From Gamarada debralockiae (taxonomy: Eukaryota; Ascomycota; Leotiomycetes; Helotiales; Hyphodiscaceae), in assembly GCA_002803225.1 (NCBI GenBank), contig NXFV01000020.1:124001-188000 (forward strand): a stretch of 64,000 bases of DNA. The letters run 5' to 3'. Shown here piece after piece: positions 11,851-24,001 of the stretch. The position numbers and the translations under genes are program-made. The stretch's first letter is position 1, and the number at the start of each line of letters is the position of its first letter. Under the pieces are notes generated by a model. It ran no database searches, was not told where the DNA came from, and saw only the letters and a list, made by a program, of their open reading frames with translations.

Positions 11851-13325
11851 TTGCCTGAATCCGAGTATCCTAGTAATTGGACTGTAAGATATCAACCCTT
11901 CATCTCCCTTCAGCAATTACAATTCCGAAGTCAAGGCTTCTGGGAACACAGGACTCCTGAGCTGTTCATTCTCCTTCAGCAATTGGAAACGAGGATATCG
12001 TTGGAAGCCCAAAAGTCGCGTTCTGTCCGACCGATTAATATCCTATGTTCCAGTTAATGCAGATCTCACATCCTGATCTTAACCCTGTTACTAGATCACT
12101 GAGGCAAATATGAACGGACGATGCTAAGAATCAATTGATTTAATTTAGACCAATGAGCAGTTTCAAGCATGAAGGTGGCATCTGTCACTTTCTGGCAGCC
12201 TCCCTTACAACCATCGGCTACATTTAGGGGTTCAGGGGTTGTTGTTTTCCGATTTCAGCCCTAGTTTACCCTTTAAACTACGTGTAGCAGTTAAGGAGTC
12301 AAAAAGTAGGTTCCTAGATCACCAGTTCACACCCTATTTATCTTGCTAGCCCTCTTTTCCACCATTACTCGCTGTTAACTCACCTAATATTGCCGATAAA
12401 GCAGCCCTGTTCACCTTTCCGAACTGAAAAAAGGATTTCGTTCAAGTTGGGATTCATGTTCGGATCCAAGTTCGACAATAGGCTGTTCTATTATTCAACC
12501 CCCTTCACGCTCTCCTCCCCCTTTTGCCTACATGCCTGGTGCAATTGCTAAGGCACCAACCGACACTTTCTCGTCCGTCATGATCACTTCGTTCTCTCCA
12601 AAGAAATATCTCAAGTCTGCACCTGAACTCGACAGGTTCATCTGGTCGGGTTGATGACTATCTCTTCATTCGCTCTTGAAGGCCATCCCATGTATATCCT
12701 AGAGATATACAGCACTGAGCTAGATACTAGACTGCTCGTGACTCGTATTGTCTTTCATGTACCATTAGTGTCCACTATCCTTTTCAATGTGCTCTTCCTA
12801 GGCAGAAATCTCAATGCGCTTGACCCATCCAAGTGGTGCGACGGCATATTCTTCAATTTCTGGCCGCTTTTCGGTGCCAAAGCGATGAAAGGTGAGCAAG
12901 AATGGATGGTTACAATGGCGTCAAGGAGCGGCCCGTACCCCAGCAACTCGGCCTTTTCGGAACGATGATCTGCCCTCAAAGAATGGTTGATTCGTTCTCT
13001 ATCGAGTTCAGTCCCAGCAGGATGCACACACCCTGGTTGCTGATTGCTGTCTTTTCAGCTGTCATTCGTCGGGCCTCGTTCACTATTTCCAAATGCGCAA
13101 CGTACAGCCGCCACACAATTCGGATCGTCGATTATCAAGCACAAGTCGACAAATGCGGCTGATATGGCTGGGTTTCGACCCTGGACGATGAATTGGGTTT
13201 GGCACACACCCATTCCATTTCTCAAGTGTCAGATTGCGCACTTCAGTTGAAGAGATTTCATGCCAAAGGTCATCACACGGGTTAGCAAAAAATTTCCCCA
13301 GAAAGTCTAAATTACTTTTTATCAT
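11851..13325. other. 1.5-kb intergenic region
   Basis: No gene supported. ORFs at 12532-12654 and 12651-12968 read partly protein-like (the second has a hydrophobic stretch), but I could not join them into a gene model or recognise a family. Confidence 0.35.
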
Positions 13326-16300
13326 ATGGCTGATTTAGCTGCTGGTGAGTATTCTCGTCAGTATTTTACGAATGTGCTGTGCTAATGCTGCGACTGAAGA
13401 GGAAGTGCTTGGCGATGTTCTACCAGGGCCTGTCGATACTCAGCTGAGTTCAGCAGAACCCGGAAAACAAAAATCGGATGTGGAAGAAGGCCACGACGCC
13501 AATACTGCTGGTGACACACCCAGCAACAGCGATGTCAAAAAAGAAGTGAGGTTTGACATTACTGGTGGAAGTAATGATGCTGCAGGAGACGACACAGGAC
13601 AGGCTGAAGTTCGCAGTGGAGGGGATGATGGTATTATGGTTGTTGACAAGAAACAAAGCGACACAGAAGCTGACAGTTCTGATTCTATTGAAAAGACGGA
13701 AATCGGTGCAGAGGTGAGCAATGATCCGAGCGAGGATCACGGAGGTGAGGTCCCAACGAATGACGAGAAAGAGGACGACAAAGGGCAAAGCAAATTGGAA
13801 GAACTTCAACCCAATGATCCGGAAGCTGACGACGAAGCCGAATTCTCACCCGCCAAAGTTCCGAAATGGAAGAAAGGTCATGCGAGAATGACGGACTGGG
13901 ATGAGGCTCGATGGCTCAAATACTTCGCAGATAAAAGACCAGAGAGCGAAAAAGAAATCGACTACATGCCGAACGAGTCAGATAAGGGGTCTGATTCGTT
14001 TTCAGCCGATGGGGTGACGGAGCTGCACAGAGCTGCTCATAATGGTTGGAATGAAGTGGTCGTGGCTGGTATGTTGGATATCGGTTTTGACATCGAAGGA
14101 CAAGACCAATGGGGCAAAACGCCTCTCTATTACGCCGCCAAAAATGGAAAAGATGGCACTGTACGGTTCTTGCTAGATCGTGGTGCCAATATCGAGTCGA
14201 AGACCGGCAATGAATGGACAGCTATGCATGCAGCGGCTCGTGCTGGACACGATAAAGTGATTGAAGTCTTGCTCAACCATGACCCTGCCGCCAACATAAA
14301 TGCCAAGACGAGCGATAAACTCACTCCTCTTTTCCTCGCGATCCTCAACAAACGGGAATCCACCGTGGAATTGCTTCTGAGGCATGGCGCCGAACAGAGG
14401 GCTCGAAACGAAAACAAAGATACGATACTACATATCGCAGTGTCAAAGGAACTGCCGAAAATCCTCACTTTGCTCTTGGAGTATACAACTGATGCCGAGT
14501 CCTTGAACGACAAAGGAAAGCAACCACCCACCCAACCGCTCGACACGACAGACGAGATGATAATTAAGCTGCGTAGGGGGAAAATTATGGACACAAATGA
14601 TGATGGAGAGAATGTATTCGACGCAGCGGCTGATACATGGAGGAATGGAGAAATGCTGGCCATCCTTCTGCGATGTTATTGTCCTAGGCTGGAATTGCCA
14701 GAGTATGACCCAATTTTGGGATATACCCTCTTGAACGACTGGTTGTTCAAGGCAGTTTCGAATGGCAATAATGATTGTTTGGACGCAATGCTGAAGAGCA
14801 AGATAGGACCTAGCTTCGAACTTGATAGGTATGTGGACGGTAAAACCATGCTCCACGTGGCTGCTCTCAATGGCCACCACGATGTGGTACAACGACTGTT
14901 GGAGGCCAGAGCTGAGATCGATGCTGCCACCGAAGAACACGAAGCAACGGCACTTCATCTCGCGGCTCGCTACGACCATGATAGAGTTGTACGACTCTTG
15001 CTGAAAGAAGGGGCCAACTTTACAAAAACCAACAAGCAGGGCCTTACCGCTCTGGGATTTGCAGAACGCTGCAAAGCTTATAGAGCCCGAGAAGTCCTAC
15101 TGAATCCTCCACCGGTGGAAGGGACCTCATACGGACGAGATAAAACCCCTTTACCGGCATGGTTAGCAAAAGACGACAGGATCTGCACGATGTTTGATGC
15201 CTTCATTGTGAACTTCTATTCTAACAAGTCCTCGGACAACAAGACGAGTCAACCTGATGGCGAGAATTTCCAGGAACGTGTCGATTGGCTTCCGAGGATT
15301 AAACCTGTGAACAAAGTGATTCATGAAGATGGGCCAAAGAAGATTTTCGAAGAAGCCAAGAAAAGAGTTAACGTGGATGCGATGGAATCCACTAGAGACG
15401 TTACAACAGACGCTCAGAATGATGCTATCGCTGACGGGGATAGCAAAGCCGAGACACGTACATCTCTTTTCACTTGGATTCATATTCCTGCCAATAATGT
15501 GAGTATTCAGAATACACATAAATCTTGTAAAGAGGCTAATAGTCGGTTACCAGATTGTATGGATCAAGGTAGATTCCCTCCCTTGCAAGCCTGGATCTTC
15601 TCAACTTAGACTGTGAGTAGGATCTATTGAAGAGGATTTGCACAGACAATCCGAGTCGTGACTATGACGAGCTGGTAAAATTTGTATTCAAGGAAGGAAT
15701 TGAGCACAAAGGGTCGATGATACACTCTCGCTATATGAAGTCAGGATGTTGGGTGCGTTTTACTCGACCTCTTCACGAGCATTTTGGGGACGCAGCTAAC
15801 CAGAAGGCAGATTGATGAAACAAAGAAGCAGGGAGGTAAACACAACGAGAAATCTAAGCCCCCAAAAGAGAAACAACCGAAAGCAAAACAGAACGAGACT
15901 GGGAACTCCCAAAAAGAAACCCAACCAAAACAAGACAAGGTTCTGACTCGCTCTGGTCAACGAGTTGCTATCTATGTATGAAACCCTAGAGACCGTGGCA
16001 AATAGTACACTAATTACAAATCTTACAGATGCCGTTTCTTAATTTTGAATCGCAAGATTCGCTCAAGTCCTTGAAAGCCGCCATCCATGATGCTGGAAGT
16101 GCGAAGCAACAGGATAGGGACAGAAGAAAATCCGAAGCTCCCCCCACTGATGCACACGATAGTTCAACTGATAACGACGGTGAAAGCATCGCCGGTGACC
16201 ACGATGACGCCAAAGAGCCAAAGGAAGAAAAGAAGGCTGACCAGGATTCCGGAAAACCGCCTAGGCTCCGGAGAACCTCTACCGTAAGTCTGGGCGATCT

Positions 16301-18936
16301 CGGTGAATCCGAAGAAAAGTGCAAGATGCTTGTCCAGCAGTATCTCAATCGGAAAGAGGGACATTTGCATCTACCGAAGACTCTATCTCAGTTTTATTAT
16401 CACTCGATTGATACCGAACTTCGAGATAAGGATCAAGTGGTTTACAAATTCTCCAAGGACTATAGGATTCCAGAAGCTAGTGACAAAAAAGTCACGGCAG
16501 GCGGCGCTACCCCTTTTTTGGAACTCACGCGAGAAGGCTCATTCTTCCCGGGATTAGATGGAACTACCCCAGCAGGAAAAGTCGGCGATTCAGATCAATC
16601 CATGCATCCGTCAAATAACCCAAAGTTGTTTATGGTTGATCAACTTTGGCTTTGGATAATTGATGACGGTAAGCCGCTCAAGTTTTTGCAATAGGTCTCA
16701 GGGCAGAATACTTTTTGGGTGAACTGTATATTCTCACAAAGCCTAACCGGATATTTCAAAACGGCAGGCGAAGTTGCTCCCATCTGCTTTCTTCTACTTA
16801 TCGTAATTTTTAATCTTCACACGAGAAGGCTAGCTGAGGCTGCGAACATATTCTGGCCCTGCAGTCCTAAAAAAGTGGCGCTGACGCTTGTCCAGAAACG
16901 ATCATTACTAGCTTCTCTCAGAGGTGGGCAGAAGATCAATATCGCGACCTTAAGGTTCTGGAATACATCCAAACACATTTGGGGGACAAAACTCGCCCTC
17001 AAGTCAATTCAGTCTACGAGATGGCCGCACTTATTACAAGCTGTTGTATGAAATTCGTGGATCATTGCAGAGTTAAAGGGGTCAGAATTGACGAGAGGGT
17101 TGCTGAAGCTGATGAAAAAGGTCGAGAAGTTGATGAGGATTTCTTCCATGTCTACTCAATGGCTATTACCAACGCGGTAGGTTTGACTCTCGCCATCCCC
17201 CAAAAGTACCTTCACCTAAAGATTGAACAGGCAAACAAAGAGACAGCACTCTTCAAGAAGTTTGGTGAGCGGATTAGAAAGCATGGCGAAATCAACCCAG
17301 GCTCAAATGATCCGAATGGCTTCAAGTCTAGTGAGAAAAACACTGGTACTCCTACAACTCAATCCGCTGTCAACCCAAAATTCGGGGAGTCAAAAGCCAA
17401 CGGGTCCATTATGAATGCGCCATCCACTCAGCAAATAGATCCTGGTTATAGCATGCAAACTGCCGAATTAAATGCTGGAGATGCTAGAACTCGCCAAGAA
17501 ACGATGAATGGCGCTGTACCAGAGAAGGCATCCCAATCTTTGACAACGAGAAAACCCTTTATGGCGGCTACCTACGGATGGACTCAAAAGGGAAAACAAG
17601 TTGGGTCCAAAAGTAGTGCCGAGGGCCAAAAGGGCACTGATGAAGGGAAGTCGGGCCAGGATGATGCTCACAAGCCGAATGATGAAGCTGATATCTACGG
17701 CGAGATTGAGAATCTCAAAGAAATTAGAGACATCCGGGACGAGCTGATCATCCTTCGCAAGCTCTTAACTGAACAAACAGATGTCGCTAAAAAGCTCTTC
17801 AATACGAGCCCGGAATCTCGCTTGACCAAGAATACCGATGTCATGGATTATTACTGGAAGCGAAGTGGTCTTGATACGCGGATTCGCGAACTGGATAATA
17901 TGGAAGTGGAGGCAGAGAGGATCTACAACCTAGTGAGTTGCAAGCCTCCCATTCTTCAACAGTTCTACAGCTTACATTGAAAAGGCCAAAACTCTTCTGA
18001 ATCTGAGGCAAAAACAAGCGAATATCGATCTAGCAGAGAGAGCAGCTAGGCAGCAGGAGCTCACTACGAGACATCTGGCGGTAGCAGGAAAGGAGCAGAA
18101 AGAAGTTTTAGCGCAAGGACGAACTTTGCTAGTATTCACATTTGTCACGATTGTCTTCGTGAGTTTCTCCCGTCCTCTGACGAGAGGGGGTGTCTAAACA
18201 GCTGCTTGATAGTTACCCATGTCTTTCCTCACATCTCTATACGCGTTGAACGTCAATTCCTTCCCTCATAACGACGCTGGAGAACTCTCATATCAGTACG
18301 GATGGATCTTCTCGAGAATAAGTCAGCCCCTCTACCCGCCCATATACCTGTTTCCTGACACTGATCTATCGAGTAGTCGGTATCCCGCTTGCACTCGGTG
18401 TCATCTTCGCGGTTGGCTTTCTCGCGGTCCCCAATGGACCTCTCCAAAACGCTCTCAAGAACTCATGGGACTTCCCACTTCTCCAAATATTCAGAAGCTC
18501 CACATCAGAAAAGAAGGGATCTAATAGAGCTCTGCCAGATCCTCCTACTCCGATAAATTACCCTGCAAAGACAACTTCACCAGGGATGGCTAAAACTTCC
18601 GATCACACGCAGGACGACATAGACCCTGTCACTAAAACAGCCTCGAACCAACCATCTCCCCGGGATCGCCGTTTAGAGGACGTCCTTCTTGATTCAAAGG
18701 TAGAGAAAAAGGGCAGTGAAGGAGAAGAGGAGCATCCGGAAGGGAAATCGGCGGTTCATTTTACTGATGAGAAAATTGCCACTGCTAATGTGACTGAGAA
18801 TGGGAATAGGAGTGAATTGCATAAGGAGGAGGTTGTGTCTGGAGTCTGGGGATTGGTGGGTCGATTACCGCTTTTTAGGTCGAGGAAGGGCAGAAAGGGA
18901 AAGGGCGGTGGGAGTGAGGGTCTGGATAAGGTGTAG
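13326..18936 (+). CDS. Ankyrin-repeat protein with C-terminal CorA-like membrane domain, 1645 residues
   Basis: Ten exons in a single consistent model: 13326-13344, 13400-15498, 15554-15568, 15633-15752, 15811-15975, 16029-16668, 16896-17932, 17985-18158, 18213-18321 and 18377-18936. It starts MADLAAEEVLG and has an acidic low-complexity leader of about 200 residues. Ankyrin repeats fall in two blocks, about residues 210-370 and 480-570 (TELHRAAHNG, TPLYYAAKNGKDGTVRFLL, TMLHVAALNGHHDVVQRLL). A linker carries the fungal motif TWIHIPANN then VDQLWLWIIDD. A CorA-like end follows: coiled coil LLNLRQKQANI, helix FVTIVFLPMSFLTSLYAL (about 1410-1430) and second helix IGIPLALGVIFAVGFL (about 1460-1480), then a charged tail. 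The classic GMN metal-selectivity motif is not seen after helix 1, so ion transport is uncertain. Function unknown; a membrane-anchored ankyrin sensor or scaffold is an inference. Confidence 0.85.
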
Positions 18937-19149
18937 GGTGGTGTTGGGAGTTTGAGAACAGGATTTTGTATAGACACGACGAGTGGTATACTGTGTTGTC
19001 GTTGTATTCGGTGCTTTTAATGTTAATCTATCTTCCCTTTACATCCCTCCCACAGGTATTCAATCCTCATACACTGTCTCTAAAGCCACATTTATTCTAT
19101 TTTAATCTATGGATTAACTTCTAAAACAAAACAATACGTAATACATTCA

Positions 19150-20521
19150 CTAATGCCGATCCCAATCAGAACTAACCAAATTCTTAAGACAAACTTCCAC
19201 ATAGAGATCCTCCAAACTCTTCTCCGCACCTTCGAAAACGACTTCCGCATTCCCCCATGTTCTTCGGCAATTCTCCTAGCACATTCAATACAAGGAGAGT
19301 AACATTACTCTTCTCGAGAACCTACTTTAATCTCTCCTGGATGATCGCCTCTCCTCCGAGTATATTAATTGCTAGTCTTATGCACGCGAGAGCTTGTTTG
19401 AAGATCTCTAGCTCATTCTTAATAATTTTGGGAGAGATGAAGAAGTCGTGCGATAGCTGCTGTATATCTTGAAGTAGCAGTTCCTGGTTTTAAAAGGCAG
19501 CAGTTGTGACAGCTCTACACAATGGAGCCTCACGCATTGAAGACTCTGCGCAGAAGGTGCTGTTCTGACGGAGATAAGCCAGTTGCTTTTCTGACTTTGT
19601 AAAGAACGAAACAATCTCATTACAAAGCTTCCAAAATAGCCTAATTTCAATAAAGATCTCCCTTTTATTATCGTCTTTTTTAAGGTCCAAGATGTCTTTT
19701 ATTACTAGCTAATTGCTGTGTACATCGCATGGGACTAAGTGAACATGTTTTAGCTCAGTAATCTCATGGATTTTCTTCTAAGCTAGGCGCTAAGGGTTAC
19801 ATGTATCTGTGGCGAAAGAGGTCCATTTCGAAAGCTTGCCTCTAGTAATATCAAGGGCAACTTGGTGTACATGGTCGATAGTCCAATCCGCTCCTGCTGT
19901 TACTACACCGATCTCCTTAGTTGACTAGTAGAAGGATTCCCCCTTTGCTGTGACTAAGATGTTCTCCACACGCGTTCTTAATATATTCGCAAATCCATTA
20001 GAGATAATACCAATGTATAGGGCCTTATCAATAACCTGCATAACCTCCTCCTTCACTCTCTTGTAGGTTTCGTCGAGTAAGGTTGTGGAGAGTGTTTTGC
20101 GATCGGAGAGCTTAAAGTGTAACGCAGCAAAGAAATCCTTCCATTCTAGTTTGTAGAACTAGTTGAAACTCGCTGTAGATGTGAATATTGCCTTTACAAA
20201 GAGCGTGTCGAGGTGGGAGGAAGGAGTTGTAAACATATGCTCCCAGGCAGTCCTCTTTGCTTTCGAACCTTCTGCCTTTTGTGCATCTAGCCTGTCGCGT
20301 TCTTGAACTACTTTAGTATTCTCTCCTTGCGCTTTCATGCTCGTTTGGTAAAGATTACACTTAATCAAATGGGGGCGTAGGTTCTGGGTAACATTCCATG
20401 TTATGACTCTCGCACAGTACTTGCACTCCCCCCTGTTCTTTCCCCCGGCCACTGGTATCTCCCTGAAGGCGGCCCAGCATTCTTTATCGCAGTTCTCTAA
20501 TTTAGAACCTAAGGTAGGCAT
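19150..20521 (-). mobile_element. Decayed hAT-family DNA transposon
   Basis: On the minus strand a BED zinc finger opens the protein at 20521 (MPTLGSKLENCDKECWAAF, ECKYC and RPHLIKC). After a stop at 20159 the hAT catalytic region can be read with interruptions: TLSTTLLDETYKRVKEEV, GADWTIDHVHQVALDI, SFATDTCNP and HVHLVPCDVH, then a C-terminal part to about 19150. Several TAG/TAA codons interrupt it (for example after ESFY, TCNP and HSN). All are of the kind made by C-to-T or G-to-A change, and the region is AT-rich. Inactive. Terminal repeats were not found, so the ends are approximate. Confidence 0.75.
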
Positions 20522-20869
20522 ATTGCAATAAGAATCAAGTCGTTTGAGAGTGTTGTGGTGGAGATATTAGTGGGGCTAATATGTAATGTAAATAGGAAAA
20601 GCTCTTGTCGGAAGCAAAATTATTTTCACGTGACTAGAGTCTAGCCCTGTATTAGTAATACGCTATATTATATAACGTAGAATCCTTCTTTATTTTACGT
20701 TATATAATCGTATTTCTAAACTGTATAAAGTAGCAACCCTGGGTCGGCAAGCCTTTGGTGAAGGGCCAGCGTCGCTAGAATGTTGGACTCAGGCATTAGA
20801 TTTTAGGGCCATTAGCTCGCTTAGGGTACCATCACCTAACCTCCCGATTTGCGGATGTGAGGAAGAGGT

Positions 20870-21223
20870 TATAGATAATTAAAGCAATTGTAGCACGTCA
20901 CCGTGCAGAGAGAGACATAGAGAGTGATGGGAAAATTAAAGAGCAAGTCTCTTTAATTCCAGATTCTGAGGCTCTTAAAGCCATAAGAATCCTACGTACA
21001 TATGAGGAGCAACAAGTAGAAGAGGATAATGATTTTGGCGTGTTTTAAGGCCTAAGAGAGGGTCTATCTGGCTCGTAGAACAGCGGGCTTACCACAGGGG
21101 ACTCTTAGGAATTGGTTGAATAATACAAATTAAGCACGTGATTTATTTGGCTATACTGAAAATCTCTATATAACGAATATTGGAAGTGATTTTGGAGGTT
21201 CGTTATAGCCAGATTTTACTGTA
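20870..21223 (+). mobile_element. 3' remnant of a pogo/Tigger-like transposon with terminal repeat
   Basis: An open stretch at about 20878-21048 reads IKAIVARHRAERDIE and DSEALKAIRILRTYEEQQ before TAA, like the C-terminal tail of fungal pogo-type DDE transposases. About 150 bp later, 21200-21223 carries a probable terminal repeat: TTCGTTATAGCC then AGATTTTACTG, followed by TA, the usual target dinucleotide. An imperfect inverted copy lies at 21149-21178. Upstream sequence (20640-20870) is AT-rich and unreadable, and the left end was not found. Confidence 0.45.
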
Positions 21224-21842
21224 CAAGCGCAGGAAATTAAAAGGTCTTAGTTATTAGCGGTATACAATTATAGCTCTTGCTAGAGCTAACCTAGGAAGAA
21301 CAAGAGAGGCTCCACGATACTTAACTGTTAGGACATAGAACACTTATAGAGTCTTTACAGCAAGGCGGGGTACGAACATATGAACTACCCCCTCCTGAGA
21401 GTTCTTGGAATTTTGGCTGCCTTCCCTCGCATTTTCGTCCGCCTCCCATTGGCCAGGACTTGCGCTGCAGATAGAGGCCCATCAAGCCTAGCTCACGCGG
21501 TTCTCTCCCCTCGCAAGAGGTTTTTGGACCACACAAGTTATGTATATGGTTGTTACCCCCTCCGATAAGATAACAACCCCACTTTCGACGTCAGACCTCC
21601 AGCTTATACCACCCAACACTCGGGTTTCCCACCTCGCAGCATTCGTAATCACTCAGATACAACGAGCGATTTGCTTTCCAGAGAACCCATCCTCGACCTC
21701 TCTATCGCTCGCCGTTGTTGGATGGCTCATTTCACGAATTTACCAAAAGCCCCCCTCCCCCAGATTACGAATCGCCCATACTCTCTGAGCGTTTTGGGAC
21801 CTTGAAGTCCAACTTGAACGGTAGATACTCGAACGATCCGAA
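21224..21842. other. Amidase upstream region
   Basis: No gene recognised. AT-rich repeat-like sequence gives way at about 21370 to balanced, CT-rich promoter-like sequence. Confidence 0.4.
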
Positions 21843-23838
21843 ATGGCAGACTGGAAAACATGGGCAAAAGAAAAGCGTGATTCAGTCAATGCGCTGATTC
21901 CAAAGTCATGGCTCTTATCAACCCCTCTTCCTTCAGCCTCGGAACAAAGAGACGTTACTGGAAAATATATTCAGCAATTCCTTACGCCTACAGAGATCGA
22001 GATCACAGAAACTGATGCGGTTGGGATTGTCAAGAATACGACTTCTGGAACATGGAAAGCTCGCGAGGTTGCAGAGGCATTCTGCCACAGAGCAGCTCTT
22101 GCTCACCAAATGGTACCTCTTTTTGTGTGTCATTGGCTCATGGCAGATCGCATACTGATAAATGAGCAGGTCAACTGCCTCCATGAGATCTTTTTCGACG
22201 CCGCGATCGCAAACGCTCAAAAGCTCGACGAATATTATGCCGAACACAAGAAACCCGTCGGACCTCTCCACGGCCTGCCAGTCAGTCTGAAGGATCAATT
22301 CCACGTCAAAGGCGTTGAAACTACAATGGGATACGTAGGGTGGATTGGCACATTCGAGGGAAAGAAAGGGACTGGCAAGGAGAAGGTTTTCGAGAGCGAG
22401 ATGGTTACGGAACTCCGAAACTTGGGTGCCATCTTGTATTGCAAGACAAGCGTGCCACATACATTGATGATGGGCGAAACTGTCAATAATATCATCGGTT
22501 ATACCTTCAATCCCAAGAATCGAAATCTCTCCTGTGGGGGAAGTTCTGGGGGTGAGGGTGCGCTGATTGGATTGAAAGGAAGCCCTGTCGGATTTGGCAC
22601 GGATATTGGAGGCAGTATTCGCATTCCTGCTGTGTTCAATGGTCTTTATGGTATTCGTCCGTCGGCGGGAAGATTGCCATACGAGGGCATGGCCAACAGT
22701 ATGGACGGCCAAAACTCGATGCTATCTGTCGTTGGCCCAATCGCTACTTCTATCGGCGCTTTGAAGCTGGTGATTAAAGGTCTCCTTAGCCAACAACCTT
22801 GGCTTCATGACCCATTGGTCGCCGAAATTCCATGGCGCGACGAACAAGAGCAGGCTGTTCTTGATCTTGTTAAATCCAGCGGTGGCGGTCAGCTCGCATT
22901 TGGCATCATGCGAACTGATGGGATTGTGCAACCTCAACCCCCTGTTCGCAGAGCAGTGGAGATAGTGGTCAAGACAATCGAGAAGTTGGGACATAAGGTC
23001 ATTGAGTGGAAACCTCCATCTCATGAACGGACTCTCGAAATCGCTGTTCGTCTTCTTCGCTCCAACGTTCTGCTTCATCTAACATATCTAGGTCAAAATC
23101 TGGATCTACGACGGAGGCGCTGATAGTCCGTTCTACTCTCCCACGTCTTGAAATGAAGCTCACTAACATACGCTCAGTCCACAGTGCATTCGGCCTCTCC
23201 GGCGAGCCCATGGCCTCCCAAATCTCCTCCATGTACGGAACCCTCAAGAAGGAGTACACCGCCTCCGAAATCGCATCTGTCAACGTCACCAAACGCCAAT
23301 ACCAGAAAGAATACATGGAGTACTGGAACAGCACCTCCTCTCTGACCGGCACTGACCGTCCAGTCGATGCAGTCATCGCACCTGTGGCTCCATTCGCCGC
23401 TGCTAGACCAGATATGTATGATTACTACGGTACGTATCATTCTTGAACTCTCACTGATTTGCGGCTTGTTCGTTGGGGTGTATAGGACAAAATTTGGAGA
23501 TCCTAATAAAAGAGTGATGCCAGGATACAGCGCTTGGGTCAATATACTCGACTATTCGGCGGCGGTACTACCGGTTACGACTGTGGATAAGAGCGTTGAT
23601 GTTGTAGACGAGGTGTATAAGCCGATTAATGCGATGGATGAGAAGGTTTGGAAAGGCTGTGAGTTTCCTCGACTTGTAATTGAATCGGGGTGGAGTGCTG
23701 ATATGTTGAGTAGATGATCCGGAGCTTTATGATGGTGCGCATGTTGGTGTGCAAATTGTTGGGCGCAGGTTCCAGGAGGAGAAGGTCCTTGCGTTGACGG
23801 AAATTCTGGGCGATGCTTTGGGGAAGCATGTCGCTTGA
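21843..23838 (+). CDS. Acetamidase-type amidase (amidase signature family)
   Basis: Hydrolyses carboxamides to acid plus ammonia; fungal members act on acetamide or other small or aromatic amides. Six exons: 21843-22112, 22170-23045, 23092-23125, 23178-23429, 23524-23658 and 23714-23838, giving 563 residues. The amidase triad is present: Lys in PVSLKDQFHVKG, Ser in CGGSSGGEGAL and Ser in GTDIGGSIRIPA. Also visible are GPLHGLPVSLKD, the spliced GADIHSAFGLSGEP, YYGYSAWVNILDY and the C-terminal GVQIVGRRFQEEKVL. No signal peptide, so cytosolic. It converges on the broken transporter, whose end is 164 bp away. Substrate unknown. Confidence 0.9.
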
Positions 23839-24001
23839 GGGGTATATTTAAGTAGATGTCGATATGCTGGGATGAATGAGGATCGATAAGAAGATGGTAG
23901 CCCAAGCTATACGCCAATTTGTTGATTCTACGTCTGCATAGAATTGGAGAGTGCGCCCAAACAGACAATAGTAACTCCCCTTGATCGTCACTTTTCTCTT
24001 T

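Noticed and set aside
12532..12968. ORFs reading MPGAIAKAPTDTF and MTISSFALEGHP as a possible small gene
   Set aside because: Separate frames, no good intron to join them and no recognisable family.
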